From Massilia atriviolacea (lineage in GTDB: Bacteria; Pseudomonadota; Gammaproteobacteria; Burkholderiales; Burkholderiaceae_D), in NCBI RefSeq assembly GCF_003953935.1, contig NZ_RXLQ01000015.1:62001-126000 (forward strand): a stretch of DNA of 64,000 nucleotides, read 5' to 3'. Both the position numbers and the translations under genes were made by a program. Positions 8,610-17,524 of the stretch are shown here, piece by piece (the first letter of the stretch is position 1; each line of letters begins with the position of its first letter). The notes under the pieces were generated by a model. The model ran no database searches and was not told where the DNA came from. It saw nothing but the letters and a program-made list of their open reading frames with translations.

Positions 8610-8719
8610 GATGTTCCAGAAAGTTAGAAATACAGTCTGGTTATCGGCGGGCAGGCGGGGAAACTTGAGTCTGCAAAGCAACATCGGCGCGAAAATGTCG
8701 CGCCGATGCGGGGAACTGC

Positions 8720-9364
8720 TTAACGGCTGAGCATCTTGCGGCTGAATTTATACAAACCGCCGAGGGCCAGGGGGATGACTGCCGCGCCGACACCGATCAT
8801 CACGATGATGGTCAGGTTATCGCGCACGATCGGCAAGTTACCGAAGAAATAACCGGCCGTCACCAGGCTCACCACCCACAGGAAGGCCCCGGTGAAGTTA
8901 TACAGCTGGAAGCGCGCATGCGTCATGTCCGACACGCCCGCCACGAAAGGGGCGAAGGTGCGCACCACCGGCACGAAGCGCGCCAGGATGATGGTCTTGC
9001 CGCCGTGCTTTTCGAAGAACTCGTGGGTGCGGTGCAGCGCATCCTTGTTGAGCCAGCGGTAATTATGGGTAAACACGCGCTGGCCGATCGCTTCGCCGAT
9101 CCAGTAATTGACGGTGTTGCCGGTAACGGCCGCGGTGATCAGCAGGGCCATCAGGATCCAGGGATCGAGCTGGCCGGTGGCGCAAGCCGCACCCGCAATG
9201 AATAAAAGAGTATCGCCAGGAAAGAAGAACAAGACCACCAGGCCGGTTTCGCAAAACACGATGGCAAACAGGACGGCGTAAACATAGACACCATATTGGG
9301 CCAGCAAAATCCCCAGGGTCTTATCGACATGCAGGATCATGTCGAAGAATTGCATCAGATCCAT
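8720..9364 (-). CDS. DedA-family membrane protein
   Basis: A 214-residue inner-membrane protein of the DedA/VTT superfamily, whose members are linked to lipid flipping and membrane homeostasis. Motifs seen are FFPGDTLLF (about residues 47-55), NYWIGEAIGQ and the strongly conserved FARFVPVVRTFAPFVAGVSDM-like stretch with its arginines (RFVPVVR). About four to five hydrophobic segments are visible. A AGGA ribosome site precedes the ATG at 9364. It stands apart from the carbonic anhydrase gene (about 110 bases), both on the minus strand. Confidence 0.93.
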   Translation of the reverse strand: MDLMQFFDMILHVDKTLGILLAQYGVYVYAVLFAIVFCETGLVVLFFFPGDTLLFIAGAACATGQLDPWILMALLITAAVTGNTVNYWIGEAIGQRVFTHNYRWLNKDALHRTHEFFEKHGGKTIILARFVPVVRTFAPFVAGVSDMTHARFQLYNFTGAFLWVVSLVTAGYFFGNLPIVRDNLTIIVMIGVGAAVIPLALGGLYKFSRKMLSR

Positions 9365-9547
9365 AAATATCCTAAAAGGTAGCGCCGCATCATAACATCA
9401 CTGCGCGTGAAAATTTGTATCCGCGACAAGGCGTCGCGCAAGAAAATTGCGCCGCGTCAGAAGTTTCCTGAGTGACTATCTTGCGCATTACAATGGCGGC
9501 GAGCGGCGCAGCCGACGCCGTGCCGGCAACCGACCTGGAGACAACAG

Positions 9548-10480
9548 ATGGATGTAGCACACGGTATCAACAAGACAAGTCTAGTGACGGCCCTGCTCGC
9601 ATGCGACCTGGCCCTGCCCGCGCACGGCGCCGGGGCTGCCCGGGAACTGCCGTCGAAGCCCACAGTGGCTGACGTGATCAAGGCCTCCAAGCCCTCGGAC
9701 TGGCGCCCGCTCGATCCCGAGAACACCCTGTACATGGAGGTGCCGGGCGGACGGGTGATCATCGAACTGGCCCCGACCTTCGCCCCACGGCACGCAACGA
9801 ACATCAGACTGCTCGCCCGCGAAGCCTATTTCGACGGCCTGGCCATCATCCGCTCGCAGGACAACTGGGTGGTGCAATGGGGCGACCCGGACGAAAAGAA
9901 CCCGCGCCCGATGAAGACCGCGAAGGCCACCTTGCCTGGGGAATTCACGGTCCCGATGAAGAACGACAGCCACTTCACGCGCCTGCCCGACCGCGACGGC
10001 TACGCGCGCCAGGTGGGGCACTCGAACGGATTTCCTTCCGCGCGCGACCCGCGGACCGGCCAGGCCTGGCTGGCGCACTGCTACGGCATGGTCGGCGTGG
10101 GGCGCGACAATGGCGCCGACAGCGGCGGCGGCTCCTCGCTGTACGTGGTGATCGGGCACGCCCCGCGCCACCTGGACCGGAATATCACGGTGGTGGGGCG
10201 GGTGATTTCCGGCATGCCGCTGCTGTCGACCTTGCCGCGCGGCCCGCAACCGATGGGCTTCTACGACAAGAAAGAGCAGCACGTCCCGATCGCCTCGTTC
10301 AGGGTGGCGGCCGACGTCCCCGAGGCCGAGCGCAGCCGATTCGAAGTGATGCGCACCGACAGTGCCGCCTACAAAGCGGCGGTCGAAGCCCAGCGCAACC
10401 GCGGCGGCCCCTGGACCAAGGTTGCCGCCGGCCATGTCGACCTCTGCAACGCCCCCATCCCCGTGCGCGAACAGCCCTAG
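9548..10480 (+). CDS. Periplasmic cyclophilin-type peptidyl-prolyl isomerase
   Basis: A 310-residue secreted protein, starting after a GGAGA ribosome site, with a signal peptide (about residues 1-30, ending GAGA). The cyclophilin fold is recognised from [43 protein letters not shown], then [11 protein letters not shown], then [10 protein letters not shown] and [10 protein letters not shown]. The conserved Arg after the YFDG segment is present. Length and insertions (for example around residues 120-165) differ from small PpiA proteins. It likely assists folding of exported proteins. It is divergent from dedA and not in an operon. Confidence 0.88.
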   Translation: MDVAHGINKTSLVTALLACDLALPAHGAGAARELPSKPTVADVIKASKPSDWRPLDPENTLYMEVPGGRVIIELAPTFAPRHATNIRLLAREAYFDGLAIIRSQDNWVVQWGDPDEKNPRPMKTAKATLPGEFTVPMKNDSHFTRLPDRDGYARQVGHSNGFPSARDPRTGQAWLAHCYGMVGVGRDNGADSGGGSSLYVVIGHAPRHLDRNITVVGRVISGMPLLSTLPRGPQPMGFYDKKEQHVPIASFRVAADVPEAERSRFEVMRTDSAAYKAAVEAQRNRGGPWTKVAAGHVDLCNAPIPVREQP

Positions 10481-10490
10481 TTTCCTCCCC

Positions 10491-10672
10491 AACCGGGGTC
10501 AGAGCTTTTATGTGCAATTCTTTCGTTGCAGAATCGCAGCCAGCCTGCGGTTCTGCGACATTGGCGCCACACTTCGTGACGCTCATCATTCCAGGTCGTC
10601 GAAACCAGGGCCGTTCACACTCTGACGGTGCCGATTCATACAATGTTGCAAGTTAAAGCTCTGACCCCGGTT
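10491..10672. mobile_element. 182-bp MITE-like element with ggggtcagagcttt termini
   Basis: The ends are an 18-base perfect inverted repeat, aaccggggtcagagcttt at 10491-10508 and its complement at 10655-10672. An inner imperfect hairpin lies at 10528-10556 (gcagaatcgcag against ctgcggttctgc). There is no coding capacity. Termini carrying ggggtcagagctt-like sequence are known from memory in many environmental proteobacteria next to Y1/REP-associated transposases, so this is probably a non-autonomous copy. It sits between the cyclophilin gene and mutL. Confidence 0.7.
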
Positions 10673-10724
10673 GTAGGAAAGTGGGAAGTTGGGGGCGCGG
10701 TGCGGCGTTCGCGGGCGCTGGGGA

Positions 10725-10730
10725 TATAAT
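10725..10730 (+). promoter_or_regulatory. Candidate -10 hexamer of mutL
   Basis: A perfect TATAAT lies only six bases before the mutL ATG at 10737. No Shine-Dalgarno is obvious and no good -35 is visible at 16-18 bases. If used, transcription would begin at or next to the A of the start codon, giving a leaderless mRNA. Confidence 0.4.
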
Positions 10731-10736
10731 TCGCGC

Positions 10737-12605
10737 ATGAATGCTCCCATTTCCGCGCACCGCCCGATCCAGGCCCTCCCCGACCAGCTGATTTCGCAGA
10801 TTGCCGCCGGCGAGGTGGTCGAGCGACCCTCGGCCGTGGTCAAGGAGCTGCTCGAAAACGCGCTCGACGCCGGCGCCACCCAGATCACCGTGCGCCTCGA
10901 AGAAGGCGGCGTGAAACGCATCGCCATCACCGATAACGGCCGCGGCATCGCCCCCGACCAGCTGCCGCTCGCCCTGGCGCGCCATGCCACCTCAAAAATC
11001 GCGTCCCTGACCGACCTGGAAAACGTGGCGACCCTCGGCTTTCGCGGCGAAGCGCTCGCCTCCATCGCGGCCGTGGCCGCCGTCTCGGTCACCTCGCGGA
11101 CCGCCGATGCGCCGCACGCCTGGGAAATCGTCGGCTCCCACCTCGGCACCGTCGCTCCGTCCTCCGGCGCGCACGGCACCACCATCGATGTGCAGGACCT
11201 GTACTTCAATACGCCGGCGCGGCGCAAGTTCCTCAAGTCCGAACAGACCGAATACGGCCACTGCGCGGAGGTGGTGCGCCGCATCGCCCTGGCGCGCCCG
11301 GACGTGGCGTTTTCGCTGTCGCACAACGGCCGCACCATCGATCACTGGAACGTGAGCGAGATGGCGCGCCGCAGCGCCCATATCCTCGGCAGCGACTTCG
11401 CCGAGGCCCGCCTGGCCATCGACGAAAGCGCCGGCCCCCTGCGCGTGCACGGCTACGCCGGCCTGCCGACCGCTTCCAAGGCGCGCGCCGACGGCCAGTT
11501 CTTCTATGTGAACGGGCGCTTCGTGCGCGACAAGCTGCTGGTGCACGCGGTGCGCGCCGCCTACCAGGACGTGCTGCACGGCGACCGCTTCCCGTCCTAC
11601 GTGCTGGCGCTCGACCTCGACCCCGCGCTGGTGGACGTCAACGTGCACCCGTCCAAGATCGAGGTGCGCTTTCGCGACAGCCGCGCGGTGCACCAGTTCG
11701 TGTTCCACGCGGTCCAGCGCGCGCTCGCCAAAACCTCGGCCACCGACCACGGCAGCGTGCCGGCGCCGCAGATGGCGGCCGACGTCGGCGCCACGTCCAC
11801 CTGGCGCCGCGAGCATGAGCAGACCAGTTTCGGCGCCCAGCTCTCTTCCACTTATTCGCCGTCGCCTTATCCGCCCGGCAGCCGCTACGACGCCCCCGGC
11901 GTGGCGCAGACCATGGACAGCTACGGCGCCCTGTTCGCCGCCTCCCCGAGTGCGGCCAGCGCGCCCGTCACGCCCTACACCGCGCCGGCGCAGACGATGT
12001 CGAACGAGCAATACCCGCTCGGCTTCGCGCTGGCCCAGCTGCACGGTATCTATATCCTGGCCCAGAACACCAAGGGCCTGGTGCTGGTCGACATGCACGC
12101 CGCGCACGAACGCATCCTGTACGAGCAGCTGAAAAACGCGCTCGACGCGCAGGTCGGCGGCCAGGCGATGCAGGTGCAGGCGCTCCTGATCCCGGTCACC
12201 TTCTTCGCCGACGCGGTCGAAGTGGGCACCGCCCAGGAGAACCAGGACACCTTGCAGGCGCTCGGTTTCGACATCGCGGCGCTCTCGCCCACCACCCTGG
12301 CGGTGCGCTCGGTCCCGGCCCTGCTCAAGAACGCCGACGCGCAGACGCTGGCGCGCGACGTGCTGCGCGACGTGCGCGAATTCGGCGGCTCGCGCGTGCT
12401 GATCGAGCGCCGCAACGAATTGCTCGGCACCCTGGCCTGCCACACGGCGGTGCGCGCCAACCGCATCCTGAACCAGCCCGAAATGAACGCCCTGCTGCGC
12501 CAGATGGAAAGCACCGAGCGCGCCGACCAGTGCAACCACGGGCGCCCGACCTGGGTGCAGCTCGACATCTCCTCGCTCGACAAGCTGTTCCTGCGCGGCC
12601 AATGA
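10737..12605 (+). CDS. mutL: DNA mismatch repair protein MutL with endonuclease motif
   Basis: MutL links mismatch recognition by MutS to strand incision. The 622 residues have the GHKL ATPase motifs VVKELLENALDAGA, ITDNGRGI and TLGFRGEALASI. The C-terminal dimerisation domain (from about residue 430) carries DMHAAHERILYE starting at Asp452, which fits the metal-binding D-x-H-A-x2-E-x4-E endonuclease pattern of MutL proteins from bacteria without MutH. The linker (about 345-430) is Pro/Ser-rich. The ATG at 10737 (MNAPISAH) is preferred over an in-frame upstream GTG/ATG region because it places the IQALPDQLISQIAAGEVVERP core correctly. It overlaps the following MFS gene by 4 bases. Confidence 0.96.
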   Translation: MNAPISAHRPIQALPDQLISQIAAGEVVERPSAVVKELLENALDAGATQITVRLEEGGVKRIAITDNGRGIAPDQLPLALARHATSKIASLTDLENVATLGFRGEALASIAAVAAVSVTSRTADAPHAWEIVGSHLGTVAPSSGAHGTTIDVQDLYFNTPARRKFLKSEQTEYGHCAEVVRRIALARPDVAFSLSHNGRTIDHWNVSEMARRSAHILGSDFAEARLAIDESAGPLRVHGYAGLPTASKARADGQFFYVNGRFVRDKLLVHAVRAAYQDVLHGDRFPSYVLALDLDPALVDVNVHPSKIEVRFRDSRAVHQFVFHAVQRALAKTSATDHGSVPAPQMAADVGATSTWRREHEQTSFGAQLSSTYSPSPYPPGSRYDAPGVAQTMDSYGALFAASPSAASAPVTPYTAPAQTMSNEQYPLGFALAQLHGIYILAQNTKGLVLVDMHAAHERILYEQLKNALDAQVGGQAMQVQALLIPVTFFADAVEVGTAQENQDTLQALGFDIAALSPTTLAVRSVPALLKNADAQTLARDVLRDVREFGGSRVLIERRNELLGTLACHTAVRANRILNQPEMNALLRQMESTERADQCNHGRPTWVQLDISSLDKLFLRGQ

Positions 12606-13831
12606 CGATGCGCCAGAACGACACCATCGCCCCGCTGGCGCAGTACGCGCACGTGCCGGTACTGCTGCTGATCATCGGCTTCATGATGCTGCAGCCCCTG
12701 TCGACCGACTTGTACCTGGCCTCGCTCCCGAGCCTGGCCAGCGGCTTCGGCGCGCCCGCCTCCACCGTGCAGCTGACACTGTCGATGTTCGTGATCGCCT
12801 TCGGCGGCGCGCAGCTGGTGGTCGGCCCGCTGTCGGACCGCTTCGGACGGCGCCCGGTGCTGATCTGGGGCCTGTCGCTGTACGTGCTGGCCAGCCTGCT
12901 GTGCGCGGCCGCGCCGAATATCGCGCTGCTGATCGTGGCGCGCTTCCTGCAGGCGCTGGGCTGCTGCTCGGGCGTGATCGTCGCCCGCGCGATCGTGCGC
13001 GACGCTTACGCGCCGCAGGACAGCGTACGCGTGATCGCGCGCGCCAGCTCCTGGCTCTCGCTGGCTCCCCTCACCGGACCGATCCTCGGCTCCTACCTGC
13101 AGGTGGCCTTCGGCTGGCGCGCCGCCTTCGTGGCGCTGTCGATCCTGTCGGCGCTGCTGCTGGCGGCGGTGGTGCTGCGCCTGCCCGAGACGAACGTCCA
13201 TAAAAATCCCAAGGCGACCGAATTGCGCGGCCTGCTGGCGAACTACCGGCTGGTGCTCGGCTCGCGCGCATTCTGGGCCCATGCGCTGCCCGGCGCGCTG
13301 TCGTACGGCGCCATCTTCGCCTTCATTTCCGGTTCCTCGCTGGTGCTGATCCGCGTGCTGGAGGTGCCGACCGCGTGGTTCGGCTACTGCTTCGCGCTCG
13401 GCGTGTCGGGCTACCTGAGCGGCACCATCGTGTGCCGCCGCCTGCTGCCGCTGTTCGGCCCCGCCGTCACGCTGCGCATCGGCAGCACCATGTCGCTGGC
13501 CGCCGGCGCCGTGTTCCTGGCCGCCGTCGGCGCCGGCCTCGCGCACTGGAGCGTGGTGGTGCTGGCCATGTTCATGACGATGGGCGCGCACGGGATCAAT
13601 TTTCCGGTGTCGCAATCGGGTTCGGTCTCGCCCTTTCCGCAGCAGGCCGGCACCGCCGCCGGCTTGATGGGCGCCCTGTATATGTGCGTGGCGTTCGCGG
13701 TCGGCAGCGTGGTCGGCGCCAGCTTCGACGGTACCCTGATTCCGCTGGCGCTGGTGTCGTGCGGGCTCGGCCTGGCCATCTTTGCCTCGGTGCGCATCAC
13801 CGCTACCCCACTTGCGAGGGCCACGCCATGA
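12602..13831 (+). CDS. Bcr/CflA-type MFS drug efflux transporter
   Basis: A 409-residue major facilitator with about 12 hydrophobic segments. Bcr/CflA signatures are [13 protein letters not shown] near residue 35, the loop 2-3 motif [13 protein letters not shown] and ARAIVRDAY after helix 4. Substrates of the family include bicyclomycin, chloramphenicol and sulfonamides; which apply here is not known. The start at 12602 overlaps the mutL stop (ATGA); a second ATG at 12608 is equally possible. Its stop overlaps the miaA start by 4 bases, so mutL, the transporter and miaA look translationally coupled. Confidence 0.92.
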   Translation: MTMRQNDTIAPLAQYAHVPVLLLIIGFMMLQPLSTDLYLASLPSLASGFGAPASTVQLTLSMFVIAFGGAQLVVGPLSDRFGRRPVLIWGLSLYVLASLLCAAAPNIALLIVARFLQALGCCSGVIVARAIVRDAYAPQDSVRVIARASSWLSLAPLTGPILGSYLQVAFGWRAAFVALSILSALLLAAVVLRLPETNVHKNPKATELRGLLANYRLVLGSRAFWAHALPGALSYGAIFAFISGSSLVLIRVLEVPTAWFGYCFALGVSGYLSGTIVCRRLLPLFGPAVTLRIGSTMSLAAGAVFLAAVGAGLAHWSVVVLAMFMTMGAHGINFPVSQSGSVSPFPQQAGTAAGLMGALYMCVAFAVGSVVGASFDGTLIPLALVSCGLGLAIFASVRITATPLARATP

Positions 13832-14787
13832 AGCCGTTCGCCGTTGCCATCATGGGCCCGACCGCGTCGGGCAAGACCGCCGCCGCGCTGGCGATCGCGC
13901 GCGCCATCCCCGCCGAAATCATCTCCGTCGATTCGGCGCTGGTGTACCGCGAGATGGATATCGGGACCGCCAAGCCGACGCCGGAGGAACTGGCCAGCGC
14001 GCCGCACCACCTGATCGACATCATCGAGCCGACCGAGTCGTATTCGGTGGCCCAGTTCCGCGACGATACGCTGCGCCTGGTGGCCGAGATCAGCGCGCGC
14101 GGCAAACTGGCGCTGCTGGTCGGCGGGACCATGATGTACTTCAAGGGCCTGGCCGACGGCCTGGACGACCTGCCGGTGGCCGATCCGGCCCTGCGCGTGC
14201 AGCTCGACGCCGAAGCGGCCCTCATCGGCTGGCCCGGCATGCACGCCAGGCTGCGCGCGCTCGATCCCGACACGGCCGACCGCCTGGCGCCCAACGACGC
14301 CCAGCGCATCAACCGCGCGCTCGAAATCATCGCGCTCTCGGGCAAACCGATGTCGGAACTGCTGGCCAGACGCGAAAAGACCGAACTGCCCTTCGATCTG
14401 CTCTCGTTCGGGCTGGAGCCCTCGGACCGCAGCGTGCTGCACGCGCGCATCGCAAGCCGATTCGACCAGATGCTGGGCACGCGCGACGACAGCGGCATCG
14501 TGGCGGAAGTGGCGGCCCTGCGCGCGCGCGGCGACCTGCATGCGGGCTTGCCGTCGATGCGCTGCGTGGGCTATCGCCAGGCGTGGGATTATCTCGATGG
14601 CAAGATCGACCGCGCGGCCCTGCGCGACACCGGCATCATCGCCACCCGCCAGCTCGCCAAGCGCCAGCTGACCTGGCTGCGCTCGATGCCGGAGCGGGTG
14701 GTGATCGATTGCCTGAGTGACAACCCAGCCGGCCAGATGCTGGAGATGATCGTGTCCCGGCAGCAAAAAATAATCGCACAGCCTTGA
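13828..14787 (+). CDS. miaA: tRNA dimethylallyltransferase MiaA
   Basis: MiaA adds a dimethylallyl group to A37 of tRNAs that read UNN codons; MiaB, encoded at 32444, acts next. The 319 residues contain the P-loop GPTASGKT (residues 10-17), [44 protein letters not shown] and the C-terminal [13 protein letters not shown] and [13 protein letters not shown]. The start at 13828 overlaps the MFS gene by 4 bases. The stop codon TGA lies inside the -35 element of the following tRNA-Met promoter. Confidence 0.97.
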   Translation: MKPFAVAIMGPTASGKTAAALAIARAIPAEIISVDSALVYREMDIGTAKPTPEELASAPHHLIDIIEPTESYSVAQFRDDTLRLVAEISARGKLALLVGGTMMYFKGLADGLDDLPVADPALRVQLDAEAALIGWPGMHARLRALDPDTADRLAPNDAQRINRALEIIALSGKPMSELLARREKTELPFDLLSFGLEPSDRSVLHARIASRFDQMLGTRDDSGIVAEVAALRARGDLHAGLPSMRCVGYRQAWDYLDGKIDRAALRDTGIIATRQLAKRQLTWLRSMPERVVIDCLSDNPAGQMLEMIVSRQQKIIAQP

Positions 14788-14812
14788 CACCTGAAAATCC
14801 GATCTTTATAAT
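14784..14812 (+). promoter_or_regulatory. Consensus sigma70 promoter of tRNA-Met
   Basis: TTGACA at 14784-14789 and TATAAT at 14807-14812 are separated by exactly 17 bases, a perfect sigma70 promoter. Initiation would fall near 14819, about six bases before the mature tRNA. The miaA stop codon is inside the -35 hexamer. Confidence 0.88.
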
Positions 14813-14824
14813 CTTTGTCTGTCG

Positions 14825-14901
14825 GGTGATATAGCTCAGTTGGTTAGAGCACAGCATTCATAATGCTGGGGTCGGTGGTTCAAGTCCACCTATCACCACC
14901 A
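14825..14901 (+). tRNA. tRNA-Met (anticodon CAT), elongator type
   Basis: A complete cloverleaf. Acceptor arms are GGTGATA and TATCACC, the D stem is GCTC/GAGC, the anticodon stem is CAGCA/TGCTG around TTCATAA, a five-base variable loop GGGTC follows, and the T arm is GGTGG-TTCAAGT-CCACC. The discriminator A and CCA are encoded. The paired first acceptor base excludes an initiator. The overall resemblance (AGTTGGTTAGAGC, GGGTC) favours elongator Met over the lysidine-modified Ile2 isoacceptor, though the CAT anticodon alone cannot decide this. Confidence 0.95.
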
Positions 14902-14930
14902 AGAACACGGCAAATCGCGGTTTGCCTTAA

Positions 14931-14966
14931 AACCCCTGAGAATTCAAACACTCAGGGGTTTTTTTA
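14931..14966 (+). terminator. Rho-independent terminator after tRNA-Met
   Basis: The stem aacccctgag / ctcaggggtt encloses a 10-base loop and is followed by a run of T. A smaller hairpin (ggcaaa...tttgcc) at 14909-14926 precedes it. Confidence 0.9.
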
Positions 14967-14990
14967 CATCTGCCGCCGGCGCCCCCTGGT

Positions 14991-15203
14991 CTACGAAAAA
15001 TTCATCGGCCCGCCCTCGCTGTCGATTATCGCGCACACGCGCGCCAGCGCGGCGGCATCGCCGACAAACACGTACAGCGGCGGATCGGTGCCGTCGATCG
15101 GGATGCACAGCGCTTCGGTCTGGTTATGCTCGAGCACATTGAGCGCGGCGGCTTGCAGATCGCGCATCAGCTTTTTGTTGCGCGCCTCAAAAAAATCGTT
15201 CAT
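14991..15203 (-). CDS. Small hypothetical protein
   Basis: A 70-residue soluble protein beginning MNDFFEARNKK. The ATG at 15203 was chosen because AGGAG stands at good distance before it; the frame is open 17 codons further upstream. The sequence has an alpha-helical N-terminus, then CIPIDGTDPPLYVFVGD and a C-terminal helix. No family is recognised. It lies downstream of the GDSL hydrolase in the same direction (56 bases after its stop), with a tRNA terminator facing it on the other strand. Confidence 0.7.
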   Translation of the reverse strand: MNDFFEARNKKLMRDLQAAALNVLEHNQTEALCIPIDGTDPPLYVFVGDAAALARVCAIIDSEGGPMNFS

Positions 15204-15259
15204 GGCAACTCCTGGGCAAAGTGATCTCCCTGCTTGGACGCCGCCGCGAGGCATCTGGT

Positions 15260-16504
15260 TCAGCGCCGCGTCCGCTTTTTGCCCATCAGCGCCTGCAAAT
15301 CGAGCGCCTGCGCCAGCGCGCGGTAGCCGGCGTCGCCCGGATGCAGATGGTCGCCCGAATCGAATTCGGCCCGCATGCGCGACGGCCGCGCCGGATCGCG
15401 CAGCACCGCATCGGCATCGAACACCGCATCGAATTCCCCGCTATCGAGGATCCAGCGGTTGACGCGCCGGCGCACGGCGTCCTTGGCGGGACTGTAATGG
15501 CCTTCGAACGGCGTGCCGGCCAGCGCGCCCTCGAACGGAATGAGCGTGGCGCCGACGACGCGCAGCTGGTGCGCACGGGCGCGCGCGATCAGCTGGCGCA
15601 AGGCCTCGACGACCGGTTGCGCGTTCATGGCCGCATCGCCGGGCGCGAACGGGCTGCCGGGCCAGCCGATGTCGTTAATCCCCATCATGATAATCACGCT
15701 CGATACGCCGGGCTGCGCCAGCACGTCCTGGTCGAAACGCGCCAGCGCATTGGCTCCCATCCGGTCTCCCAGCAGGCGCGCGCCCGAAATGCCGGCGTTG
15801 ACGACGCCAACGCCGGCCGGCGCCAGCCGCTGCGCCAGCACGTCGGTCCAGCGCCGGTCGCGGTCGGGCGAGGAACCGTTACCGTCGGTGATCGAGTCGC
15901 CCAGCACCACCACGCTGCGCGCCGCCGCAGGCGCTTCGACCAGCACCGAGTTCAAAAAAGCGCGCCCCGCAAAGCGCGCCGCCGCCGGCAGGTCGGCCGC
16001 CGCCGTGGCATTGCCGCCCACCAGATACGGCATTTGCTGGCCGCCCCAGTGAAAGGTCGACACCGGCGTAGGCGCCGGGTAGTAGGTGGTGATGGCCAGC
16101 CGCGCCAGCGCGCCGGCCGGCAGGTCGACCGCATCGCTGACCAGCACCGCGCCCGGCGCCGCGCTGGCATGGACACTGCCGCCGAAGGTGACGGCGCGGC
16201 TGCTGCCGGCCACCAGCGCGGCGCCCTCGCCCGCCAGCGCGACCCGCATCTCGCCCACCCGCAGCGGCGTTGCGCCATACCGGTTCGACAGCACGATGCG
16301 CAGGCGCTTGCCGCCCACGCTCAGGCGCACCACGTCGCGCACCGATTGCCGCTCGAACGACGCCGGCACGCCGGCCGGCAGGATAAAGCTGTCGTCCCAG
16401 CGCGCCTGCGGACTGGCGCCCCAGCTGGCGACCCAGTGCGGCTCGGCGGCGGCAGCCGGGATGGACAAGGCGAACAACAACGGCAACGTGCGAAAGGCAA
16501 GCAT
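15260..16504 (-). CDS. Secreted SGNH/GDSL-family hydrolase
   Basis: A 414-residue exported esterase/lipase-like protein. A signal peptide (MLAFRTLPLLFALSIPAAAAEP) follows the chosen ATG at 16504, which has GGGA in front. The SGNH blocks are visible: nucleophile Ser in VVLGDSITDGNG, Gly in VNAGISGARLL, Asn in IIMMGINDIGWPG, and the Asp/His pair in DHLHPGDAGYRALA. The N-terminal half (about 25-190) is a beta-rich domain usual in this subfamily. The substrate is probably an acetylated or acylated polysaccharide or ester, but this cannot be read. It is divergent from a LysR-type regulator that may control it. Confidence 0.9.
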   Translation of the reverse strand: MLAFRTLPLLFALSIPAAAAEPHWVASWGASPQARWDDSFILPAGVPASFERQSVRDVVRLSVGGKRLRIVLSNRYGATPLRVGEMRVALAGEGAALVAGSSRAVTFGGSVHASAAPGAVLVSDAVDLPAGALARLAITTYYPAPTPVSTFHWGGQQMPYLVGGNATAAADLPAAARFAGRAFLNSVLVEAPAAARSVVVLGDSITDGNGSSPDRDRRWTDVLAQRLAPAGVGVVNAGISGARLLGDRMGANALARFDQDVLAQPGVSSVIIMMGINDIGWPGSPFAPGDAAMNAQPVVEALRQLIARARAHQLRVVGATLIPFEGALAGTPFEGHYSPAKDAVRRRVNRWILDSGEFDAVFDADAVLRDPARPSRMRAEFDSGDHLHPGDAGYRALAQALDLQALMGKKRTRR

Positions 16505-16586
16505 GGCATTTCCCTTTGAGTGAAGTAAAGGCACAAGGTAGGCCATTCCGAATTAGCCTGGTAGACGGGCGGATCGACTATCATTC

Positions 16587-16601
16587 ATTCCAAAATGGAA
16601 T
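16587..16601. promoter_or_regulatory. Candidate LysR-type operator
   Basis: The sequence attccaaaatggaat has 6-base inverted arms (attcca/tggaat) and fits the T-N11-A pattern of LysR-type binding sites. It lies 12 bases before the regulator ATG, within the divergent intergenic region. Confidence 0.45.
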
Positions 16602-16612
16602 AAGGAGCGGCG

Positions 16613-17524
16613 ATGGATACCCTGCGCCTGATGCATCTGTTTACCCGCGCTATCGACCTGGGCAGCCTGTCGGCGGTGGCGCGCGAGGCCGGCACCACGC
16701 AGCCGACGGTCAGCAAGGCGATCAACGCGCTGGAAGCGCACCTGGGCGTGCGCCTGCTCGAGCGCAGCACCACCGGCCTGCTGGCGACGGCCGAGGGGGT
16801 GCGCTTTCACGAGCGCGCCCGGCGCCTGCTGGACGAATACGAGGATGCGCTGGCCGAGGTGCGCGGCCACGCGCGCCAGGCTACAGGCATGCTGCGCGTG
16901 AATGCGCCGGTGGCGCTGGGCCAGTTTCACCTGAACGCGCTGGCGCAGGACTTCCTGGCACTGCATCCGCAGATCGAGATCGAGCTGATTCTGAATGACC
17001 GCTTCGTCGACCTGGTCGGCGACGGCGTGGACGTGGCGGTGCGCCTGGGCGGCCCGCTGCCGCCCGATGCGGTCGCACGCACGCTAGCGGCCTCGCCGCG
17101 CTGGCTGGTGGCGGCGCCGTCCTACCTGGCCGCGCACGCGCGCCTGAAAAAACCGGACGACCTGGCGCGCCACGATTTTCTCCGCTTCGCCTGGCTGGCG
17201 GATGGCGATGACATTACCTTGCAGCGCGGGGAGGAGCTCGTGAGGGTGACCACGCGCGGGCGCTACCGGGTCAATAATGCGCTGGCGATCCGCGACAGCC
17301 TGCTGGCGGGCGCCGGGATCGGCATGTGCCCGCACTGGCTGGTGCACGACATGCTGCGATCGGGCCGGCTGGCGCGCGTGCTGCCGGCATGGAGCGGCAC
17401 GCCGCAGCAGCTGGCCCTGGTCTATCCGTCGCGCCGCTACCAGCCGGCGCGCGCACGCCTGTTCATGGACTTCCTGGCGGCGCGCATCGGCGCCCTGCCG
17501 GGATGGACGGCGACGCCGGCCTAG
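16613..17524 (+). CDS. LysR-family transcriptional regulator
   Basis: A 303-residue regulator with an N-terminal winged HTH (residues about 3-60; VAREAGTTQPTVSKAINALEAHLGVRLLERS) and a LysR substrate-binding domain (about 90-295; VAVRLGGPLPP, GAGIGMCPHWLV). It belongs to the CrgA/DsdC-like group common in Burkholderiales. AAGGAG precedes the ATG. It is divergent from the GDSL hydrolase gene, so control of that gene is the natural inference; the inducer is unknown. Confidence 0.93.
   Translation: MDTLRLMHLFTRAIDLGSLSAVAREAGTTQPTVSKAINALEAHLGVRLLERSTTGLLATAEGVRFHERARRLLDEYEDALAEVRGHARQATGMLRVNAPVALGQFHLNALAQDFLALHPQIEIELILNDRFVDLVGDGVDVAVRLGGPLPPDAVARTLAASPRWLVAAPSYLAAHARLKKPDDLARHDFLRFAWLADGDDITLQRGEELVRVTTRGRYRVNNALAIRDSLLAGAGIGMCPHWLVHDMLRSGRLARVLPAWSGTPQQLALVYPSRRYQPARARLFMDFLAARIGALPGWTATPA

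Noticed and set aside
14825-14901. Reading the CAT-anticodon tRNA as Ile2 (lysidine-modified) or as initiator
   Set aside because: The first acceptor pair is matched, excluding an initiator, and the body resembles elongator Met; Ile2 cannot be excluded fully without a tRNA model.
15221-16519. Long plus-strand frame opposite the GDSL hydrolase
   Set aside because: It is Arg/Gln/His-rich, as expected from the complement of a high-GC gene, and the minus strand encodes clear SGNH motifs.
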